A stretch of 56,180 nucleotides of DNA from an uncultured SAR86 cluster bacterium (GTDB lineage: Bacteria > Pseudomonadota > Gammaproteobacteria > Magnimaribacterales > Magnimaribacteraceae). A program made the translations under genes and the position numbers. Each line of letters begins with the position of its first letter. Positions within the stretch are counted from its first letter, which is position 1. The notes under the pieces were generated by a model, which saw only the letters and a program-made list of their open reading frames with translations, had not been told where the DNA came from and made no database searches. The DNA lies in the NCBI GenBank assembly GCA_902605935.1, contig CACLEI010000004.1:1-56180 (forward strand), written 5' to 3'. Below are positions 25,830 through 34,788 of this stretch, piece after piece.

Positions 25830-26801
25830 ATGACAAAATATGAATATATATGGCTCGACGGTTATGAGCCTGAAGCTAACTTGAGAAGTAAAGTTAAAGT
25901 AACAGATGGAGAGCCACCTGCGTGGTCTTTTGATGGTTCCTCCACTTTACAAGCAGAAGGCGGAAGTTCCGACTGTATACTTTTACCAGTTCAACAATAC
26001 GAGAATCCTACAAATGAGGGTTCCTTAGTTTTGTGTGAAGTTGAAACTGGCGAACATGAAACTCACCCATCAAATTTCAGAGCAGCAGCAGCCTCTGTTG
26101 TTACTGACGAATGGTGGTTTGGATTTGAACAAGAATATTTCTTGACTAACCCAGATGGTACAATTCTAGGTTGGGAAGATGGAACTCCTACTAGGCCACA
26201 AGGTGAATACTACTGTGCCGTTGGAGCGGCTAATGTCAAAGGCAGGGAAATAAGCGATGCACATTTGGATGCTTGCCTGGATGCAGGTATTGAGCTTACA
26301 GGTACAAATGCCGAGGTTGCTTTAGGTCAGTGGGAATATCAATGCTTCGGTAAGGGCATAAAAGCAGCTGATGACTTGTGGATGAGCAGATATATACTTT
26401 ATAAAGTAGCTGAAGAATTCGGCGTATCAGTAAACATCCACCCCAAGCCAAAAACTGGAGACTGGAATGGATCAGGGATGCACTCTAACTTTTCTAATGA
26501 AGAAATGAGAACTTCAGGTAGTGAAGAGCTATTCAGTTCTATGTGCGATAAATTGGGCGAAGTGCACAAAGAAGGCATTGCATTATACGGTTCTGATAAT
26601 GATATGCGCTTAACAGGATTGCATGAAACTCAAAGTATAGATCAGTTCTCTTACGGAGTTAGTGACAGAGGAGCTAGTATCAGAATTCCTATCTATACTG
26701 TTGAACATGATTGGAATGGATACTTAGAAGACAGAAGGCCCGCTTCTAATGCAGATCCTTACAAAATTGTAGCGCATATAGTCGGAACATTAACTTCTTA
26801 A
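25830..26801 (+). CDS. glnII: Glutamine synthetase type II (GSII, eukaryotic-like)
   Basis: This enzyme joins ammonia to glutamate with ATP. The 323 residues match GSII of rhizobia and eukaryotes, not the 470-residue GSI. The N-terminus MTKYEYIWLDGYEPEANLR equals the GlnII start; other motifs are WSFDGSSTLQA, WFGFEQEYFL (metal-binding Glu), GLHETQSIDQFSYGVSDRG (ammonium/ATP region) and NGSGMHSNFS. The ATG at 25830 is chosen because GGAGAA stands 5 nt upstream; an earlier in-frame ATG at 25818 would begin inside that site. GSII lacks the adenylylation tyrosine loop of GSI. A terminator follows and ntrBC come next. Confidence 0.96.
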   Translation: MTKYEYIWLDGYEPEANLRSKVKVTDGEPPAWSFDGSSTLQAEGGSSDCILLPVQQYENPTNEGSLVLCEVETGEHETHPSNFRAAAASVVTDEWWFGFEQEYFLTNPDGTILGWEDGTPTRPQGEYYCAVGAANVKGREISDAHLDACLDAGIELTGTNAEVALGQWEYQCFGKGIKAADDLWMSRYILYKVAEEFGVSVNIHPKPKTGDWNGSGMHSNFSNEEMRTSGSEELFSSMCDKLGEVHKEGIALYGSDNDMRLTGLHETQSIDQFSYGVSDRGASIRIPIYTVEHDWNGYLEDRRPASNADPYKIVAHIVGTLTS

Positions 26802-26814
26802 GTTCGTAAATTTA

Positions 26815-26847
26815 ATATCCGGAGACTAGTTCTCCGGATATGTTTTT
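26815..26847 (+). terminator. Rho-independent terminator between GSII and ntrB
   Basis: A perfect 11-bp stem (ATATCCGGAGA / TCTCCGGATAT) closes a 5-nt CTAGT loop and is followed by GTTTTT. It begins 13 nt after the GSII stop, and ntrB starts 3 nt past the T run. As in the enterobacterial glnA-glnLG operon, ntrBC would be expressed by read-through or from an internal promoter, giving far less NtrBC than glutamine synthetase. It is the clearest terminator in the window. Confidence 0.9.
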
Positions 26848-26850
26848 AGA

Positions 26851-27936
26851 GTGAATATATCTTTTCTCTCAGAGCTCAGCACTGGCATTGTCATTCTTGA
26901 CGATAGTCTAGAAATAATATTTATCAACTCCTCAGCCCTATCAATTCTCGATACAACAGAGAAGAACTCGATAGGCAGCACCATTGACCAAATTTTTTAT
27001 GAAAAACCTGAAAGCATTAATGATTTTGTTGGTGCTTTAGAGCTCAATAGAAATTTTACCAAAACAGATACCGTCCTAAATCTGAAGAAAGGAAAAAAAG
27101 TTTTTTGTACTTATTTAGTACATTCAATAGAAAACAATAATGAAAAAGGCCTAATGCTTGAAATAATTGATAAAGAAAGTTCTTCTGAATTAATCGAAAG
27201 ATACAGAATGAAAACAAATCAACAAATATCTCAAGATTTTGTTAGAGGCCTAGCACATGAAATAAAAAATCCTTTAAGCGGCATTAGAGGTTCAGCTCAA
27301 CTTCTTAGCAATAAACTGAATAATCAAGATTTGCAAGAATACACAGATATAATAATAAAGCAGACGGATAGACTGACTTCCCTTGTAGATAATATTTTGG
27401 GACCGAATAAAAAACCCGATTTTCAGTTTCAAAATATTCACTATCCTATAGAGAATGTTCTTAAGCTAATAGATAACGAGTCTGGATACGAAGATATCAA
27501 GATAATTAAAGATTTTGATCCGAGCATTCCAGACCTATTTATTGATAGTTATTTGATCGAAAATAGCATACTCAATCTTACAAAGAATGCACGGGATGCG
27601 CTCATTGACTCAAACACCTCCAATCCTGAAATAAATATCGTCACAAGGATTTCTCATGGAGAAATGATTGACGGCGAAAAAAATGCAATGGTTTGTAAGA
27701 TATCGATAATCGATAATGGACCAGGTATTCATGAGGAAATTAAAGACTCTATATTCTTTCCAATGATCACAGGCAAAGACAAAGGGACCGGACTTGGACT
27801 TTCTATTACACAAGGGATCATTTCTCAACATAAAGGCAATATACACTTTACAAGTGAGCCCAATAGAACAGAATTCTTTATTAATATTCCAGTAAATACT
27901 CAAAAAGATATAGACTTAAAAACTAGTAATGGATAA
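26851..27936 (+). CDS. ntrB: Nitrogen-regulation sensor kinase NtrB (GlnL)
   Basis: NtrB phosphorylates or, with PII, dephosphorylates NtrC according to nitrogen status. The 361-residue cytosolic kinase has a PAS domain (about 1-110; STGIVILDDSLEIIFINSSA), the H-box FVRGLAHEIKNPLSGIRGSA with the phosphorylated His, the N-box NLTKNARDAL, and ATP-lid boxes DNGPGIHEE and GTGLGLSI. No membrane helix is present. The GTG start stands 3 nt after a terminator's T run and no ribosome site is obvious. It overlaps ntrC by 8 nt. Confidence 0.95.
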   Translation: MNISFLSELSTGIVILDDSLEIIFINSSALSILDTTEKNSIGSTIDQIFYEKPESINDFVGALELNRNFTKTDTVLNLKKGKKVFCTYLVHSIENNNEKGLMLEIIDKESSSELIERYRMKTNQQISQDFVRGLAHEIKNPLSGIRGSAQLLSNKLNNQDLQEYTDIIIKQTDRLTSLVDNILGPNKKPDFQFQNIHYPIENVLKLIDNESGYEDIKIIKDFDPSIPDLFIDSYLIENSILNLTKNARDALIDSNTSNPEINIVTRISHGEMIDGEKNAMVCKISIIDNGPGIHEEIKDSIFFPMITGKDKGTGLGLSITQGIISQHKGNIHFTSEPNRTEFFINIPVNTQKDIDLKTSNG

Positions 27937-29308
27937 AAATGTTTGGGTAGTCGATGATGATGAATCGATCAGATGGGTTCTTGAAAAAGGTCTTTCTGAT
28001 GGAGGAATGGATGTGCAAACTTTTGATTCTGCTAATAAGGTTATAAAAAAACTTGAAACAGAAAATCCGCATCTCATCCTTACAGACATTAGAATGCCTG
28101 GCCCCAGTGGTATAGACCTATTGGACAAAGTAAAAGAGCTTCGACCAGATATCCCTGTAATTATTATGACTGCTCATTCAGATCTAGACAGTGCTGTTGA
28201 ATCTTATGAACATGGTGCATGGGAATATTTACCTAAACCATTTGATATTGAGGAAGCATTATCAATGGTTAAAAGGGCTACATCGGCTGATGAGGTTAAT
28301 AAGGAAGAACCAACAGAAACTCAGGCTGAAGTAATTGGAGAAGCTCCTGCAATGCAAGAAGTCTTTAGGGCGATAGGTAAATTATCAAATTCAAATTCTA
28401 CTGTTTTGCTTAATGGCGAATCTGGTACTGGAAAAGAGCTTGTTGCAAGAGCCCTTTACCAGCATAGTCCTAGAAAAGATAAAACCTTCATTGCCTTAAA
28501 TATGGCAGATATCCCCAAAGAACTTTTAGAAGCAGAACTCTTTGGGCATGAGAAAGGTGCTTTTACTGGTGCAGATGAAAGAAGGATCGGAAGATTTGAA
28601 CAGGCAGATGGAGGTACTTTATTTCTAGATGAAATTGGAGATATGCAACTTGAAACTCAAACTAGACTTTTAAGGGTACTTTCTAATGGAGAATTTTATA
28701 GAGTTGGAGGCAGAGAGCCGATAAAAGTTGATGTCAGAATCATTACGGCAACGCACCAAAATATCGAAGATTTAGTTAAAGCTGGAAATTTCAGAGAGGA
28801 CCTTTTCCATAGACTTAATGTAATTAAACTATCCTTGCCGAAGTTAAATGAAAGAAAAGAAGATATTCCAACTTTAGTAAAACATTTCTTTCAGAAATCT
28901 TCAGATGAACTTGTTGAAGAGAAAAAATATCTGTCTGCAGAAGTAGAAGACTATTTTATGACTCTTTCTTGGCCAGGCAATGTCAGACAACTAGAAAATA
29001 CTTGTAGATGGCTCACAGTCATGTCTCCAACCAGAGAAGTAAAACTGGAGGATCTACCAGATGATCTTAAAGTAGAAAATATAGAAAATATAAATGACTG
29101 GACTAAGGTCTTACAGACCTGGTCAGAGAATTATTTAGCAAAAGGTAACAACAATTTGCTTGAAGAAGCTATTCCAGACTTTGAAAGAACTATCATTAAA
29201 GTTGCTCTCAATAAAACTATGGGAAGAAAAAAAGAAGCTGCGGAATTGCTCGGTTGGGGGAGGAATACTCTAACTAGAAAAATTAAAGAGCTTGGCTTAG
29301 ATAACTAA
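27929..29308 (+). CDS. ntrC: Nitrogen regulator NtrC (GlnG), sigma-54 activator
   Basis: NtrC activates sigma-54 promoters of nitrogen genes. The 459 residues show a receiver domain (VVDDDESIRWVL, phospho-Asp in LTDIRMPGPSG), a AAA+ domain with Walker A GESGTGKE, the sigma-54-contacting GAFTGA loop, Walker B TLFLDEIGDM and the arginine-finger region FREDLFHRLNV, then a C-terminal Fis-type helix-turn-helix (GRKKEAAELLGWGRNTLTRK). The GAFTGA motif means this genome should encode RpoN. It overlaps ntrB by 8 nt and ends directly against the convergent rhodanese gene. Confidence 0.96.
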   Translation: MDKNVWVVDDDESIRWVLEKGLSDGGMDVQTFDSANKVIKKLETENPHLILTDIRMPGPSGIDLLDKVKELRPDIPVIIMTAHSDLDSAVESYEHGAWEYLPKPFDIEEALSMVKRATSADEVNKEEPTETQAEVIGEAPAMQEVFRAIGKLSNSNSTVLLNGESGTGKELVARALYQHSPRKDKTFIALNMADIPKELLEAELFGHEKGAFTGADERRIGRFEQADGGTLFLDEIGDMQLETQTRLLRVLSNGEFYRVGGREPIKVDVRIITATHQNIEDLVKAGNFREDLFHRLNVIKLSLPKLNERKEDIPTLVKHFFQKSSDELVEEKKYLSAEVEDYFMTLSWPGNVRQLENTCRWLTVMSPTREVKLEDLPDDLKVENIENINDWTKVLQTWSENYLAKGNNNLLEEAIPDFERTIIKVALNKTMGRKKEAAELLGWGRNTLTRKIKELGLDN

Positions 29309-29728
29309 TTACTTTGCTTTTACAAGGGGCATGCCACTCTGTGTCCAGTTCATCATCCCACCAGAAAGAACATTTACGTTTATATAACCCTGCTTTTTTA
29401 ACTCTCCTGAGGCTTTAGAAGAAACAGTACCATTTTTACAAATTAGAATGATGCAATCTTCTTCGCCAGCCTTAAAGAGTGCATCTTCTTTTAAAAGATT
29501 ACTTGGATGAAGGTTCATAGCACCTGCAACTGTACCAGCTCCATATTCAGCAGAGCTTCGTAGGTCATATATGAAAGGGTTCTCTTTATTGATCAGTCTT
29601 GTCATCTCTGAATTATCAACCTTAGTACCACCTTTTCTTCTTTCATAGATAATCAAAGCCGCAATAAGTGTTAATAGGACTAAAACTGCCAAAAAATTAT
29701 CACTTATAAACACGAAGAATTTATTCAT
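29309..29728 (-). CDS. Membrane-anchored rhodanese-like protein
   Basis: The 139-residue protein has an N-terminal membrane helix (about residues 10-27: FLAVLVLLTLIAALIIY) followed by one rhodanese domain: FIYDLRSSAEYGAGTVAGAMNL, active-site loop ILICKNGTVSS with the sulfur-carrying Cys, and GGMMNWTQSGMPLVK. The layout matches YibN, which often stands next to a phosphoglycerate mutase gene (gpmI), secB and grxC; here it is divergent from gpmA by 58 nt. Its substrate is unknown. It probably faces the cytoplasm. Confidence 0.87.
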   Translation of the reverse strand: MNKFFVFISDNFLAVLVLLTLIAALIIYERRKGGTKVDNSEMTRLINKENPFIYDLRSSAEYGAGTVAGAMNLHPSNLLKEDALFKAGEEDCIILICKNGTVSSKASGELKKQGYINVNVLSGGMMNWTQSGMPLVKAK

Positions 29729-29786
29729 ATCCGGACAGGATTATATAGATTACTAAGTTAAAATATAAAAAACTTTTAACAAAATT

Positions 29787-30392
29787 ATGAAATCAAAACT
29801 TGTTCTGGTCAGACATGGTCAAAGTGAATGGAATGCAAAAAATCTGTTTACGGGTTGGAAAGATCCTAAATTAACTGATCTAGGAATTCAGGAAGCAATA
29901 AAAGCTGGAGATTTATTAGAAACTAGAAATCTGAAATTTGATCTTATGTTCACTTCAGATTTATTTAGAGCTCAAGAGACTGGTCGCTTGATCTTAGAGC
30001 AGATGAATCAAACCGATATAGAGGTTATTGAAGATCAGTCTCTTAATGAGAGAAATTATGGAGACTTAGCAGGGCTTAATAAAGATGAAGCGAGAGAGAA
30101 GTGGGGAGAAGAACAAGTACATATTTGGAGACGATCTTTCGATGTTCCCCCGCCAGGTGGGGAGAGTCTAAAAAATACTGCTGAAAGAGTGCTTCCTTAC
30201 TTTGAACTTGAAATCATGCCAAAGGTTAAAGAGGGATTAAATATCTTAGTTGCAGCACATGGAAATTCTTTAAGATCTTTGGTGATGGAATTGGAAAAGA
30301 TTAGTTCTGAAGAGATAGTGAAATTAGAAATAGCTACTGGCAATCCTTTGACTTATGAATATTCGAACGGAGAATTTGTTAGGATTGATTAA
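29787..30392 (+). CDS. gpmA: 2,3-bisphosphoglycerate-dependent phosphoglycerate mutase
   Basis: GpmA interconverts 3- and 2-phosphoglycerate in glycolysis/gluconeogenesis. The catalytic phospho-histidine is in [18 protein letters not shown] (His in RHG), the donor Glu in [20 protein letters not shown], and the second His in [10 protein letters not shown]. The 201-residue form lacks about 50 residues of the E. coli enzyme (250), as in the shorter alpha- and some gammaproteobacterial versions. Its TAA stop shares a TTAA with the convergent hisF. Confidence 0.94.
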   Translation: MKSKLVLVRHGQSEWNAKNLFTGWKDPKLTDLGIQEAIKAGDLLETRNLKFDLMFTSDLFRAQETGRLILEQMNQTDIEVIEDQSLNERNYGDLAGLNKDEAREKWGEEQVHIWRRSFDVPPPGGESLKNTAERVLPYFELEIMPKVKEGLNILVAAHGNSLRSLVMELEKISSEEIVKLEIATGNPLTYEYSNGEFVRID

Positions 30393-31156
30393 AATCGAAC
30401 AGTAATACCTGAAGCCTTCATGGCCTCTTTGGCTTCTTTGATAGAGAACTCTGAAAAATGAAAGATACTTGCAGCTAAGACTGCTTCAGCTCCTCCAATT
30501 TTTACTCCGTCTATTAAATGATCAAGATTTCCAACTCCACCAGAGGCTATAACAGGAATAGATATTCCAGAAGACACTTTAGAAACTAAGTTATTATCAA
30601 AACCTTCTTTTGTTCCATCTCTATCCATGCTGGTAAGAAGAATTTCACCTGCGCCATATTGAACAACCTTTTCGGTCCATTCTAAAACATCTATACCAGT
30701 TCTATTCCTGCCTCCGTAAGTAACAACCTCCCAGCTATTTTCTTTATCAGTCTTGGCTTTAGCATCAACAGCAACAACAATACATTGTGATCCAAATTTA
30801 TCAGCCGCTTCCTTCACGAAGCTAGGATTCTCTACTGCTGAAGTATTTATGCTTACCTTATCTGCACCAGATCTTAAAAGTTTCTTAATATCTTCTATCT
30901 TCCTTACTCCACCTCCAACGGTAAGAGGGATAAAAACCTGACTCGCTATACTTTCAACAGTCTTATAAGTCGTGTCTCTTGTCTCATGACTGGCAGTAAT
31001 ATCTAACATAGTGATTTCATCAGCTCCTTCAGTATCATATCGTTTTGCAATTTCGACTGGATCACCAGCATCACGGATATTCAAGAAATTTACTCCCTTA
31101 ACTACTCTACCCTTATCTACATCAAGACAAGGAATAATGCGCTTTGCAACAGACAT
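30389..31156 (-). CDS. hisF: Imidazole glycerol phosphate synthase, cyclase subunit
   Basis: HisF uses ammonia from HisH to turn PRFAR into imidazole glycerol phosphate and AICAR. The 255-residue TIM barrel has the N-terminal [18 protein letters not shown] with the catalytic Asp, [30 protein letters not shown] (quoted in part: [18 protein letters not shown]), [11 protein letters not shown], and [15 protein letters not shown] with the second catalytic Asp. Length is normal (258 in E. coli). It follows hisA after 2 nt in hisB-hisH-hisA-hisF. Confidence 0.97.
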   Translation of the reverse strand: MSVAKRIIPCLDVDKGRVVKGVNFLNIRDAGDPVEIAKRYDTEGADEITMLDITASHETRDTTYKTVESIASQVFIPLTVGGGVRKIEDIKKLLRSGADKVSINTSAVENPSFVKEAADKFGSQCIVVAVDAKAKTDKENSWEVVTYGGRNRTGIDVLEWTEKVVQYGAGEILLTSMDRDGTKEGFDNNLVSKVSSGISIPVIASGGVGNLDHLIDGVKIGGAEAVLAASIFHFSEFSIKEAKEAMKASGITVRF

Positions 31157-31158
31157 GA

Positions 31159-31881
31159 TTACTTTCCTAATACCTCGAGTACATCTGCGTAAGTAAAAGC
31201 TTTCTCATAAAGTGCTCTTCCGCATATCACACCTGAGATATTCTTTTTATCTGCAAGTTGGGTAATATGATCTAGAGAGGAGACACCTCCAGAAGCAATT
31301 ATAGGAATTTTTGTTTGGTTTGCTAAGTCTGATGTAGCCTCGATATTAGGTCCTATCATCATCCCATCCTTTGATATATCAGTGAAGATAATAGCTGCGA
31401 TAGGATCATCCTCAAATTTTTTGATCAGCTCGGAGGGAGAAATTCCAGAGCCCTTGAGCCAGCCTTGAGTTTTTACAACACCGTCAAGAGCATCAATACC
31501 TAGAACCAAACGATTTGGAAACTTACTACAGAAGTCTTTCAACATATCGGGTTCTTCAACAGCAGAAGTTCCCATAATAACTCTCTCTATACCTTCATTT
31601 AAATACTCAGATGCCGACTCAAAACTTCTAATACCCCCTCCTATTTGTATTCTTTTTTCCGGAAACTCTGCAATGATAGAAAATATAATTTCTTGATTCA
31701 TAGGTTGACCATTAATAGCACCATCTAAATCAACTATATGTAGAATTTCTGCCCCTTGTGAAAACCAAGAACCTGCTGTTGAGATTGGATCTTCAGAGAA
31801 TATGGTTTCTTCATCCATTTTCCCTTCTCGCAACCTAACGCATTTCCCATTTTTTAAGTCTATTGCTGGAATTACTATCAT
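31159..31881 (-). CDS. hisA: Phosphoribosylformimino-5-aminoimidazole carboxamide ribotide isomerase
   Basis: HisA performs the Amadori isomerisation of ProFAR to PRFAR, the HisF substrate. The 240-residue barrel shows [18 protein letters not shown] (catalytic Asp8), [25 protein letters not shown], and [13 protein letters not shown] with the second catalytic Asp, then [12 protein letters not shown]. It directly follows hisH and precedes hisF by 2 nt. Confidence 0.97.
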   Translation of the reverse strand: MIVIPAIDLKNGKCVRLREGKMDEETIFSEDPISTAGSWFSQGAEILHIVDLDGAINGQPMNQEIIFSIIAEFPEKRIQIGGGIRSFESASEYLNEGIERVIMGTSAVEEPDMLKDFCSKFPNRLVLGIDALDGVVKTQGWLKGSGISPSELIKKFEDDPIAAIIFTDISKDGMMIGPNIEATSDLANQTKIPIIASGGVSSLDHITQLADKKNISGVICGRALYEKAFTYADVLEVLGK

Positions 31882-32493
31882 CTAAATGCTCCAGTTTAAA
31901 AAGTTTTTATATAACTGTAATCCTGCACTTTGACTCTTTTCAGGGTGAAACTGGACAGCAAAAATATTGTCCTTCGCAAAAGATGACACAAACTTTTCAC
32001 CATGAATTGTTTCGGTAAGAGCATCTTTAGATGAGGGACAGCAATAACTATGAACAAAATAAAAATAACTAGAATCTATAATATCCTTTAGTAGAAAGTG
32101 TTCTTTTAAATAATTGACCTGATTCCATCCCATATGAGGGACTTTGATATCTTGATTAGACTGAATTTTACATACTTTTCCGTTCAACAAGCCCAATCCT
32201 TCGACCCCACCATTTTCTTCACTTGATTCTAAAAGCATTTGCATACCTACACAGATAGCGAGAGTAGGTTTCTTTTTAACTTCTTCAAGCACTGTCTCTT
32301 TTAAATCGTTAGAAAAGGCCTCCATGCAATCCTTAATGGCACCCACTCCTGGAAATACCAATTTATCAGAAGTTTTGATAACTTCCTGATCAGAGGTTAT
32401 GACTATATTCTCTTTTTGTGAGACAGCCTCTAGGGCCTTGCTCACAGAGTGAAGATTACCCATACCATAATCGATAACAGCAATTTGTGTCAT
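31882..32493 (-). CDS. hisH: Imidazole glycerol phosphate synthase, glutaminase subunit
   Basis: HisH hydrolyses glutamine and channels ammonia to HisF. The 203-residue class I glutamine amidotransferase has the start IAVIDYGMGNLHSVSKAL, the nucleophile loop LAICVGMQMLLE with catalytic Cys, and the His/Glu pair in AVQFHPEKSQ. It abuts hisA on the minus strand and follows hisB by 11 nt. Length is normal. Confidence 0.97.
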   Translation of the reverse strand: MTQIAVIDYGMGNLHSVSKALEAVSQKENIVITSDQEVIKTSDKLVFPGVGAIKDCMEAFSNDLKETVLEEVKKKPTLAICVGMQMLLESSEENGGVEGLGLLNGKVCKIQSNQDIKVPHMGWNQVNYLKEHFLLKDIIDSSYFYFVHSYCCPSSKDALTETIHGEKFVSSFAKDNIFAVQFHPEKSQSAGLQLYKNFLNWSI

Positions 32494-32504
32494 CTATTAA
32501 AGTC

Positions 32505-33092
32505 CTACAAAGCTCCTTTTGTTGAAGGGATGATATCAGCCTGTTTTGAATCTATTTCTAGAGCCATCCTTAATGCCCTTCCAAATGCTTTAAAAATGGT
32601 TTCAATTTGATGATGGGTGTTTTCACCATAGAAGTTTTCAATGTGAAGAGTCATAAAAGCGTGATTGCTGAGTGATTGAAAGAAATGTTCGAACATATTG
32701 ACATCAATGCCCCCAACCTCTTCTTTAACAAAATCGACTTTCATGAACAATCCAGGTCTTCCCGAAAAATCTAATACAACTCTTGAAAGAGCTTCATCTA
32801 GTGGGATATAGGACTGACCATATCTTCTTATACCCTTTTTGTCTCCTATTGCTTTATTAAAGGCTTCTCCTAGTGAAATACCTATATCTTCGATGGTGTG
32901 GTGATCGTCAATATGTAAATCGCCCTTAGCTTTAATACTAAGGTCAATCATTCCATGTCTGCCTATCTGATCAAGCATATGTTCAAGAAAAGGTAATCCG
33001 GTATCAAACTCTGTTTTACCTGTCCCGTCTAGATTTAGCTCAATAACTATTTGAGTCTCCGAAGTATCTCTATTAACAACTACCTTTCTCAT
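32505..33092 (-). CDS. hisB: Imidazoleglycerol-phosphate dehydratase
   Basis: This enzyme dehydrates imidazole glycerol phosphate to imidazole acetol phosphate. The 195-residue monofunctional form (without the HPP domain of E. coli HisB) has [30 protein letters not shown] (metal-binding His pair), [15 protein letters not shown] and the C-terminal second His cluster [15 protein letters not shown]. The ATG at 33092 is preferred over an in-frame TTG four codons upstream because a GGA stands just before it. It is the first gene of the minus-strand his operon. Confidence 0.96.
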   Translation of the reverse strand: MRKVVVNRDTSETQIVIELNLDGTGKTEFDTGLPFLEHMLDQIGRHGMIDLSIKAKGDLHIDDHHTIEDIGISLGEAFNKAIGDKKGIRRYGQSYIPLDEALSRVVLDFSGRPGLFMKVDFVKEEVGGIDVNMFEHFFQSLSNHAFMTLHIENFYGENTHHQIETIFKAFGRALRMALEIDSKQADIIPSTKGAL

Positions 33093-33115
33093 AATAAATT
33101 CCAATAAGGGCGCGC

Positions 33116-33121
33116 ATTATA
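33116..33121 (-). promoter_or_regulatory. Perfect -10 box for the hisBHAF operon
   Basis: On the minus strand the sequence reads TATAAT, 24 nt before the hisB ATG, in the 79-nt mutY/hisB divergent gap. The expected -35 position has no good match to TTGACA; TTGAAC is present but too close. It may be an activator-dependent promoter. No histidine attenuator leader peptide is present between it and hisB. Confidence 0.5.
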
Positions 33122-33171
33122 TCTAATATGTTCAAGTTCTTCATTACTAGTACAATTAACGTAATATTTGT

Positions 33172-34224
33172 ATGTCTGAACTTAGTAAAAAACTGATCAA
33201 ATGGCACAAGAAATCAGGTCGTAAAGATTTGCCTTGGCAGATTCAAACGAATCCATATAAAGTTTGGATATCTGAAGTCATGCTTCAGCAGACTCAAGTA
33301 CAAACTGTAATACCTTATTACCTAAGGTTTATAGATAGATTCCCTGATATTAATTCACTTGCCGAATCCAATGAAAACGAAGTTTTAAGTTATTGGTCCG
33401 GGTTGGGTTATTACTCAAGGGGAAGGAATTTACTTAAGACTGCAAAGATTCTTCAAGATGATTTCAATTCCATAATGCCTCAGTGCTCTGAAAAATTAGA
33501 ATCATTGCCTGGAATTGGAAAATCGACTGCTGGGGCCATTCTCTCTTTAGGTTTTAAACAAAAAGCTCCTATTCTAGATGGAAATGCAAAGCGACTATTA
33601 GTCAGATATTTTAAAGTGGAGGAACCTATTGATTCTACTAAGACAATTAAGAATCTTTGGAAAATAGCCTCTAAGAATTTGCCTCATCAAGAATGCGATG
33701 TTTATACTCAGGCAATTATGGATGTGGGCTCCTTGATTTGTAAAAGAAAGAGTCCTGATTGTGAAAATTGTCCATTAAATAAAACATGCCTCTCATTCAA
33801 AGAAGGTATTCAAGATTCACTTCCTCTTAAATCTCCTTCAAAAAAGAAACCAAGCAAACAGCTCTATTGGCTGCTTTTGCAAAATAAAGAAGGTGAAGTT
33901 CTCTTGGAAAATAGAACCTCAAAAGGTGTATGGAGAGGTTTATGGACCTTTATAAGTTTTGATGAGATAGAATCAAGAAAAGAATTTATTAAAAGACTCC
34001 CCAAAGGTTATGAATTTATAGAACAGCATTTAAAGCTAAAACACACCTTCACTCACTATAAATTGGATATAGATACTACTTTAGTGAGATTAAATGAAGA
34101 TTTCCAAAATCTAGATAATAATAAAGTGTGGTTTAATAACAAAGAATTATCAGAGATTGGCTTGCCAATGCCTGTAACCAAAATTTTAAAAGATCATATT
34201 GAAGATGCGCAAAGTTTTTTGTAA
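33172..34224 (+). CDS. mutY: A/G-specific adenine glycosylase MutY
   Basis: MutY removes adenine mispaired with 8-oxoguanine. The 350-residue protein has the catalytic N-terminal domain (LPWQIQTNPYKVWISEVMLQ, with the conserved VMLQQTQV), the HhH LPGIGKSTAGAI and the catalytic Asp in PILDGNAKRLLVRY. The [4Fe-4S] ligands are CKRKSPDCENCPLNKTC (Cys-x6-Cys-x2-Cys-x5-Cys). The C-terminal NUDIX-like domain follows (about 225-350). It overlaps yggX by 20 nt, the classic gammaproteobacterial mutY-yggX pair. Confidence 0.96.
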   Translation: MSELSKKLIKWHKKSGRKDLPWQIQTNPYKVWISEVMLQQTQVQTVIPYYLRFIDRFPDINSLAESNENEVLSYWSGLGYYSRGRNLLKTAKILQDDFNSIMPQCSEKLESLPGIGKSTAGAILSLGFKQKAPILDGNAKRLLVRYFKVEEPIDSTKTIKNLWKIASKNLPHQECDVYTQAIMDVGSLICKRKSPDCENCPLNKTCLSFKEGIQDSLPLKSPSKKKPSKQLYWLLLQNKEGEVLLENRTSKGVWRGLWTFISFDEIESRKEFIKRLPKGYEFIEQHLKLKHTFTHYKLDIDTTLVRLNEDFQNLDNNKVWFNNKELSEIGLPMPVTKILKDHIEDAQSFL

Positions 34225-34471
34225 GAAATACGGTGAAGAGTTAGAAGGATTGGATAAACCTCCCTATCCAGGACAAAAAGGTGAAGACATATTTGATAAT
34301 GTATCAAAAAAAGCTTGGGAGGAATGGTTGGAACACCAAAAGATGCTCATTAATGAAGGTCAAATAAACCTTGCAGATAGGGACTCTCGAAAATGGCTAA
34401 ATGAGCAAATGGATCTTTTTCTGTCAGGAAAAGATTATGCAAAACCAATGGGGTTCAAGCCAGTTGAGTAA
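34205..34471 (+). CDS. yggX: Fe(2+)-trafficking/oxidative-stress protein YggX
   Basis: YggX is a small cytosolic protein linked to Fe-S cluster protection from oxidants, including that of MutY. The 88-residue product starts MRKVFCKKYGEELEGLD (conserved Cys6-region) and carries PYPGQKGEDIFDNVSKKAWEEW (quoted in part: PYPGQKGEDIFDNVSK), HQKMLINEGQINL and the ending MDLFLSG. The ATG at 34205 is chosen over an in-frame TTG two codons earlier because it gives the family N-terminus. It lies partly within mutY. Confidence 0.93.
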   Translation: MRKVFCKKYGEELEGLDKPPYPGQKGEDIFDNVSKKAWEEWLEHQKMLINEGQINLADRDSRKWLNEQMDLFLSGKDYAKPMGFKPVE

Positions 34472-34501
34472 AACCTACTTTTTTAGAGTCAATTAATTGT
34501 A

Positions 34502-34507
34502 TACAAT
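34502..34507 (+). promoter_or_regulatory. Candidate -10 box of tRNA-Phe
   Basis: TACAAT (5 of 6 matches) lies 15 nt before the tRNA, followed by the GC-richer CGCAACACC. The -35 region is only a T run. The position suits a tRNA promoter, but the evidence is limited to this box. Confidence 0.35.
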
Positions 34508-34522
34508 CGCAACACCTTAAAT

Positions 34523-34598
34523 GCCCAGATAGCTCAGTCGGTAGAGCAAAGGACTGAAAATCCTTGTGTCGGTGGTTCGATTCCACCTCTGGGCACCA
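34523..34598 (+). tRNA. tRNA-Phe (GAA)
   Basis: The sequence starts GCCCAGATAGCTCAGTCGG and folds as a cloverleaf. The acceptor stem GCCCAGA pairs with TCTGGGC; the D-arm GCTC/GAGC and anticodon stem GGA/TCC are standard, with anticodon GAA in loop CTGAAAA. The T-arm is GTGG-TTCGATT-CCAC, and the discriminator A is followed by an encoded CCA (34596-34598). The gene lies between yggX and a small-ORF region. Confidence 0.97.
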
Positions 34599-34650
34599 CT
34601 TCCCAAGCATTTTTAGCCAAAATGGTTTGTAAAGTAGTAAAGTATAAATC

Positions 34651-34788
34651 ATGTCTAAATTACCTGACCCAAGAGAGATCGTCCTAGATAAAGAGGTAAA
34701 TGTTTCTAATGGTATCAAAGGACATCAACACCAAGAAAAGAACCAACTCAAAAAAAAATATTTTGAGATTCATGACCTGGAGATTTGA
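34651..34788 (+). CDS. Small hypothetical ORF, 45 aa
   Basis: An ATG-started ORF encodes a hydrophilic 45-residue peptide (starts MSKLPDPREIVLDKEV, ends FEIHDLEI) rich in charged residues. It overlaps the next membrane-protein ORF by 17 nt in another frame (+1). No family is recognised. The protein-like start makes it more than random, but there is no ribosome site. It could also be a former N-terminus split from the next gene by a frameshift. Confidence 0.25.
   Translation: MSKLPDPREIVLDKEVNVSNGIKGHQHQEKNQLKKKYFEIHDLEI

Noticed and set aside
34455-34718. 87-aa minus-strand ORF across tRNA-Phe
   Set aside because: It is antisense to the tRNA and yggX end; its product is an artefact of the tRNA sequence read backwards.
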